From Diprion similis (Eukaryota > Arthropoda > Insecta > Hymenoptera > Diprionidae): a DNA stretch of 64,000 nucleotides. This document shows positions 61,401-64,000 of the stretch, one piece after another (position 1 is the stretch's first letter; every line of letters begins with the position of its first letter). The stretch lies in the NCBI RefSeq assembly GCF_021155765.1, contig NC_060110.1, forward strand, positions 5,890,001 through 5,954,000, given 5' to 3'. The notes under the pieces were generated by a model that searched no databases, had not been told where the DNA came from, and saw nothing but the letters and a program-made list of their open reading frames with translations. Made by a program: the position numbers and the translations under genes.

Positions 61401-64000
61401 AATTATAGTCATAACTTACCCTGGTGTAGTCCTAACCCAATCTCTCTATATTGAAACTCGGTTCTTTGAAGGCGATTTCTTTCTGGAAACAAGTTTTATG
61501 CAACGCAAGCATGTTTTATGTGTTTTTCTGTGCGTGTTTTTCGAATACTAAGTACACCTTTCGACGACGATCGAATGAGTTTGCAAGTGCGCATGCGCAG
61601 AGTAGGAGTCCTTACGTGGCAGTAAGTGAATTTTTATTTTTTTACTCAAATCAAAATATTTTTTTTTATAAAACGTATGCTTTTTTTTACGCAGACAATG
61701 GCTCAAAGATACAACTTAACCGTCTGCGAGCAACACCGAACGGTGCATCGTTGAATGAGTTATACGATTCCTTCTTCAATTTATTATTACTGATTATAAA
61801 CTATTTATCAAACGAAAGAACTTTGAAATATAGGAAAACCCCTTACAAACACTTTTTTTTGTTATGTTTTTATTGACTTTTTTCGTATTTCGGTATTCCG
61901 TATTTTTCCCATTTTCATATATCGAAATAAATATACTTTTGCCACAAAACATAGGGATAGTAATTTTTTAACGATAGTCTGATGTATCATCTTCAAAATC
62001 GCGTTTGAAATTTAGAAATTGGAACTTGAATCATTACATAAAAAGACATGAGATTTTCTTCGAAAAATTACGTTTGTACCCGTTTTTCAGCACTTTGTGC
62101 TGGTCAATTACCATACTGAAACGAATGATTTCATCACACCGCAGAAGCGCAATTACCGCTTAAACTTAAATTGCGCACTTCGTTTTTTGTTGCCGAAGGC
62201 ACGATTTGCAGAGAGGTTGAGTTCGGCGACCCGCAAACCCGCACATCATTCATCGTTTACTGCATACGTCGTTCCTCTCGCCTTAAGACGTGTCACATTG
62301 TGGTTGGGTGTGAAATCGACCAACCGTACAATGCGAAGAAGGTGAGAAATATTTCAGTGAAAAAATCGGGACGCAAAGATTATGCGTCGTTAAGGCATTT
62401 TCGAGTAAACGAATAACGAATTGATGTTTATGGCCAGATTCTTTCCATCAAACATTTCTGCACTGCTAATGTTCCTAAGCATTATGTAATACTGAAATTC
62501 TTCTTCTCATGTTACCGATGCAATAACGAAGCACTCTGCAATTCCCTGAAAGCGTGTTTAATCGATAGTTTCTTAGTGCAATTCCGTTATTACCTCGTAC
62601 ATAAAGTACAATCGATTTCTTACCAACTACTGGCACACTAATTGACAATAATACGTTTTTATTCACACCTTTTCTACATCAATGAGTATTACGCATGTAC
62701 ATCCACGGTGGCATACGCCTGAAGCTTGTGTTGTTGAGAAATAATCCGTTCTGCACCCTCGGGCTCCTCTCGTAATTTATTGTTAGATTGGATTTCGTAG
62801 TTGCAAGTCAAAGATCCTGGTACACGTCCCTTTTGCCGTTGATTTATTAGCGTGAATTTGGTTTGGTAGCTTGTGTTTTTTGCGAATTTGCAGTTGTACA
62901 CATATTACATGTGTAGGTATTTGTATTTGCAACCGTTGTAATTACCTACTTTTATTTTTTTAATCGTCCAACTGCATGGGTTTACGATATATCTGTATTC
63001 TATATTATACTATAACACTTCGATCAATTATAAAGGTGCGTAAATTGCTTTCACCGGATATTATGCTTTATACTTTAACTTCCTCTTTATTTACACTTAT
63101 AATTAACTTTTATTTTCACTAGGAATTGCAATACTTAATTGTTAATTTGATAGAGTATGTGCTACTTCATTAAAGTACGAATATATCTCATTTCCGTAAA
63201 AATTCTTACTATGCAGTATATTTTTCGAATTCTTTATCAATTTCTTGACACACATGCTAAGAGGGATTGTAATTCTTTCCACAGATCTGCAAACGAGTTT
63301 ACAATACGGCAATGCGTTTCGAAGCAATACATGTATATGTGTATTATGTATACGTAAGTATAATTTTTTCACACAACTCCAAGTCCTTTGTCCTGATTTC
63401 AAATACAATAAATTTCTGTAAGAAGAGTTTCACACCCATCGACGAGATAAAGGCAAAAGAATGATTCACGCAGCCATAATTTATTCGTTTGCCTGCAATA
63501 TTATACAGTCAGATGAAAGATGAAGCAACTGAAACGCTGCAATCTGGGGGCGAAGTTTATCTCATCCGCTTATGGGGCCGTATAGTCTTTGTTGTAATAT
63601 GTTCAGTGAAATAAGGCGCTGCAGGGGTTGTCGACGGAAGAATATAACGTTCCAGGAACGTTCGCCACCGACGTTTCGCAACGGTTGGTGGATATGAAAC
63701 CTCGCTCTACGAAACTCGGAACTCCCCGTCTGCGATATGTGCATAACATACTATGTTAATGTTTTCTGTGAAGGATGCACGCGAATATTGCACCAAGTTG
63801 GAAAATGAAACCCCCTCCGACACTTGATTGATCAATTAGATACTGCGCTGTGGTTCCTCTTTTCGTATATTGTGTTGGCTCAGATTGCACACGCTTTAAC
63901 GAGCGAATTATCGTTCCTTGTTTGAGCATTAATTACCCCTCTCATATGGTTTTCTCATAACATACATGTTGGAGTTGATTATTCATTTTAATTCCACATC

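Larger units (their letters stand above)
49159..64000. other. Gene-poor region
   Basis: Nearly 15 kb without a coding exon I can support. It holds two foldback elements (49720-49989 and 53498-53825), poly-G at 55463-55479, poly-C at 59750-59760, and a GC-rich island at about 54.4-54.9 kb that may be a promoter of a gene outside the window. Longer frames at 61451-61876 and 62097-62416 start with non-ATG codons or lack any recognisable feature. Confidence 0.5.

Noticed and set aside
61451-61876. 141-codon frame
   Set aside because: Begins with TTG, is Phe/Tyr-rich from poly-T DNA, and shows no recognisable motif.
62097-62416. Overlapping 80-codon frames with some Cys/His
   Set aside because: Considered a THAP or zinc-finger transposon piece, but ligand spacing does not fit and the starts are not ATG.
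1-64000. tRNA, rRNA, CRISPR or prokaryotic features
   Set aside because: Looked for B-box-like GTTCRANNC with a matching A-box and acceptor stem, and for regularly spaced repeats; none fitted. The candidate GTTCGA/GTTCAA words lack partners.

Overview
This is a eukaryotic, animal nuclear window. Genes are split by short GT-AG introns, intergenic DNA is AT-rich with abundant CpG, and the proteins are insect-like orthologues of conserved animal families. An insect is well supported. A hymenopteran (sawfly or wasp) is my best guess from the base composition and gene style, but I cannot prove it from sequence alone. No tRNA, rRNA, CRISPR or bacterial feature was seen. All gene models below were built by hand from matching splice phases and remembered family sequences.

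Layout. 1-2,211: no gene. 2,212-3,458 (-): two-exon gene whose C-terminal half resembles the vertebrate CLOCK-interacting pacemaker protein CIPC. 3,478-19,600: a 16-kb gene-poor stretch with GC-rich islands, poly-C tracts, dispersed repeats and an unusual density of CACGTG E-boxes. 19,601-26,024: compact cluster of four genes tied to mitochondria or peroxisomes: Tim8 (+), Pex3 (+, only 117 bp downstream), a DELE1-like Sel1-repeat gene (+) and NUDT9 (-, convergent with DELE1). 27,445-33,583 (+): 12-exon ubiquitin-specific protease of the USP4/11/15/32 type with an extra RING-like cysteine cluster. 35,480-44,233 (-): 15-exon follistatin-like gene (FSTL4/5 type, 870 aa) reconstructed in full, with several transposon remnants in its introns. 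44,298-44,535 (+): two tandem 28-codon ORFs, each predicted to be a single membrane helix, reminiscent of the sarcolamban transcript layout. 45,703-45,815 (-): possible orphan terminal exon. 47,263-49,158 (+): two-exon gene with a DUF4497/MAP10-like N-terminus and a Gly-rich then Cys/Pro-rich tail. 49,159-64,000: no convincing gene; two long foldback (inverted-repeat) elements and a GC-rich island at about 54.4 kb.

How genes may work together. Tim8 acts in protein import into the mitochondrial inner membrane, DELE1 reports import and mitochondrial stress to the integrated stress response, and Pex3 inserts peroxisomal membrane proteins. Their clustering is probably positional, but the Tim8-Pex3 spacing suggests shared transcription. 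The other genes look independent.
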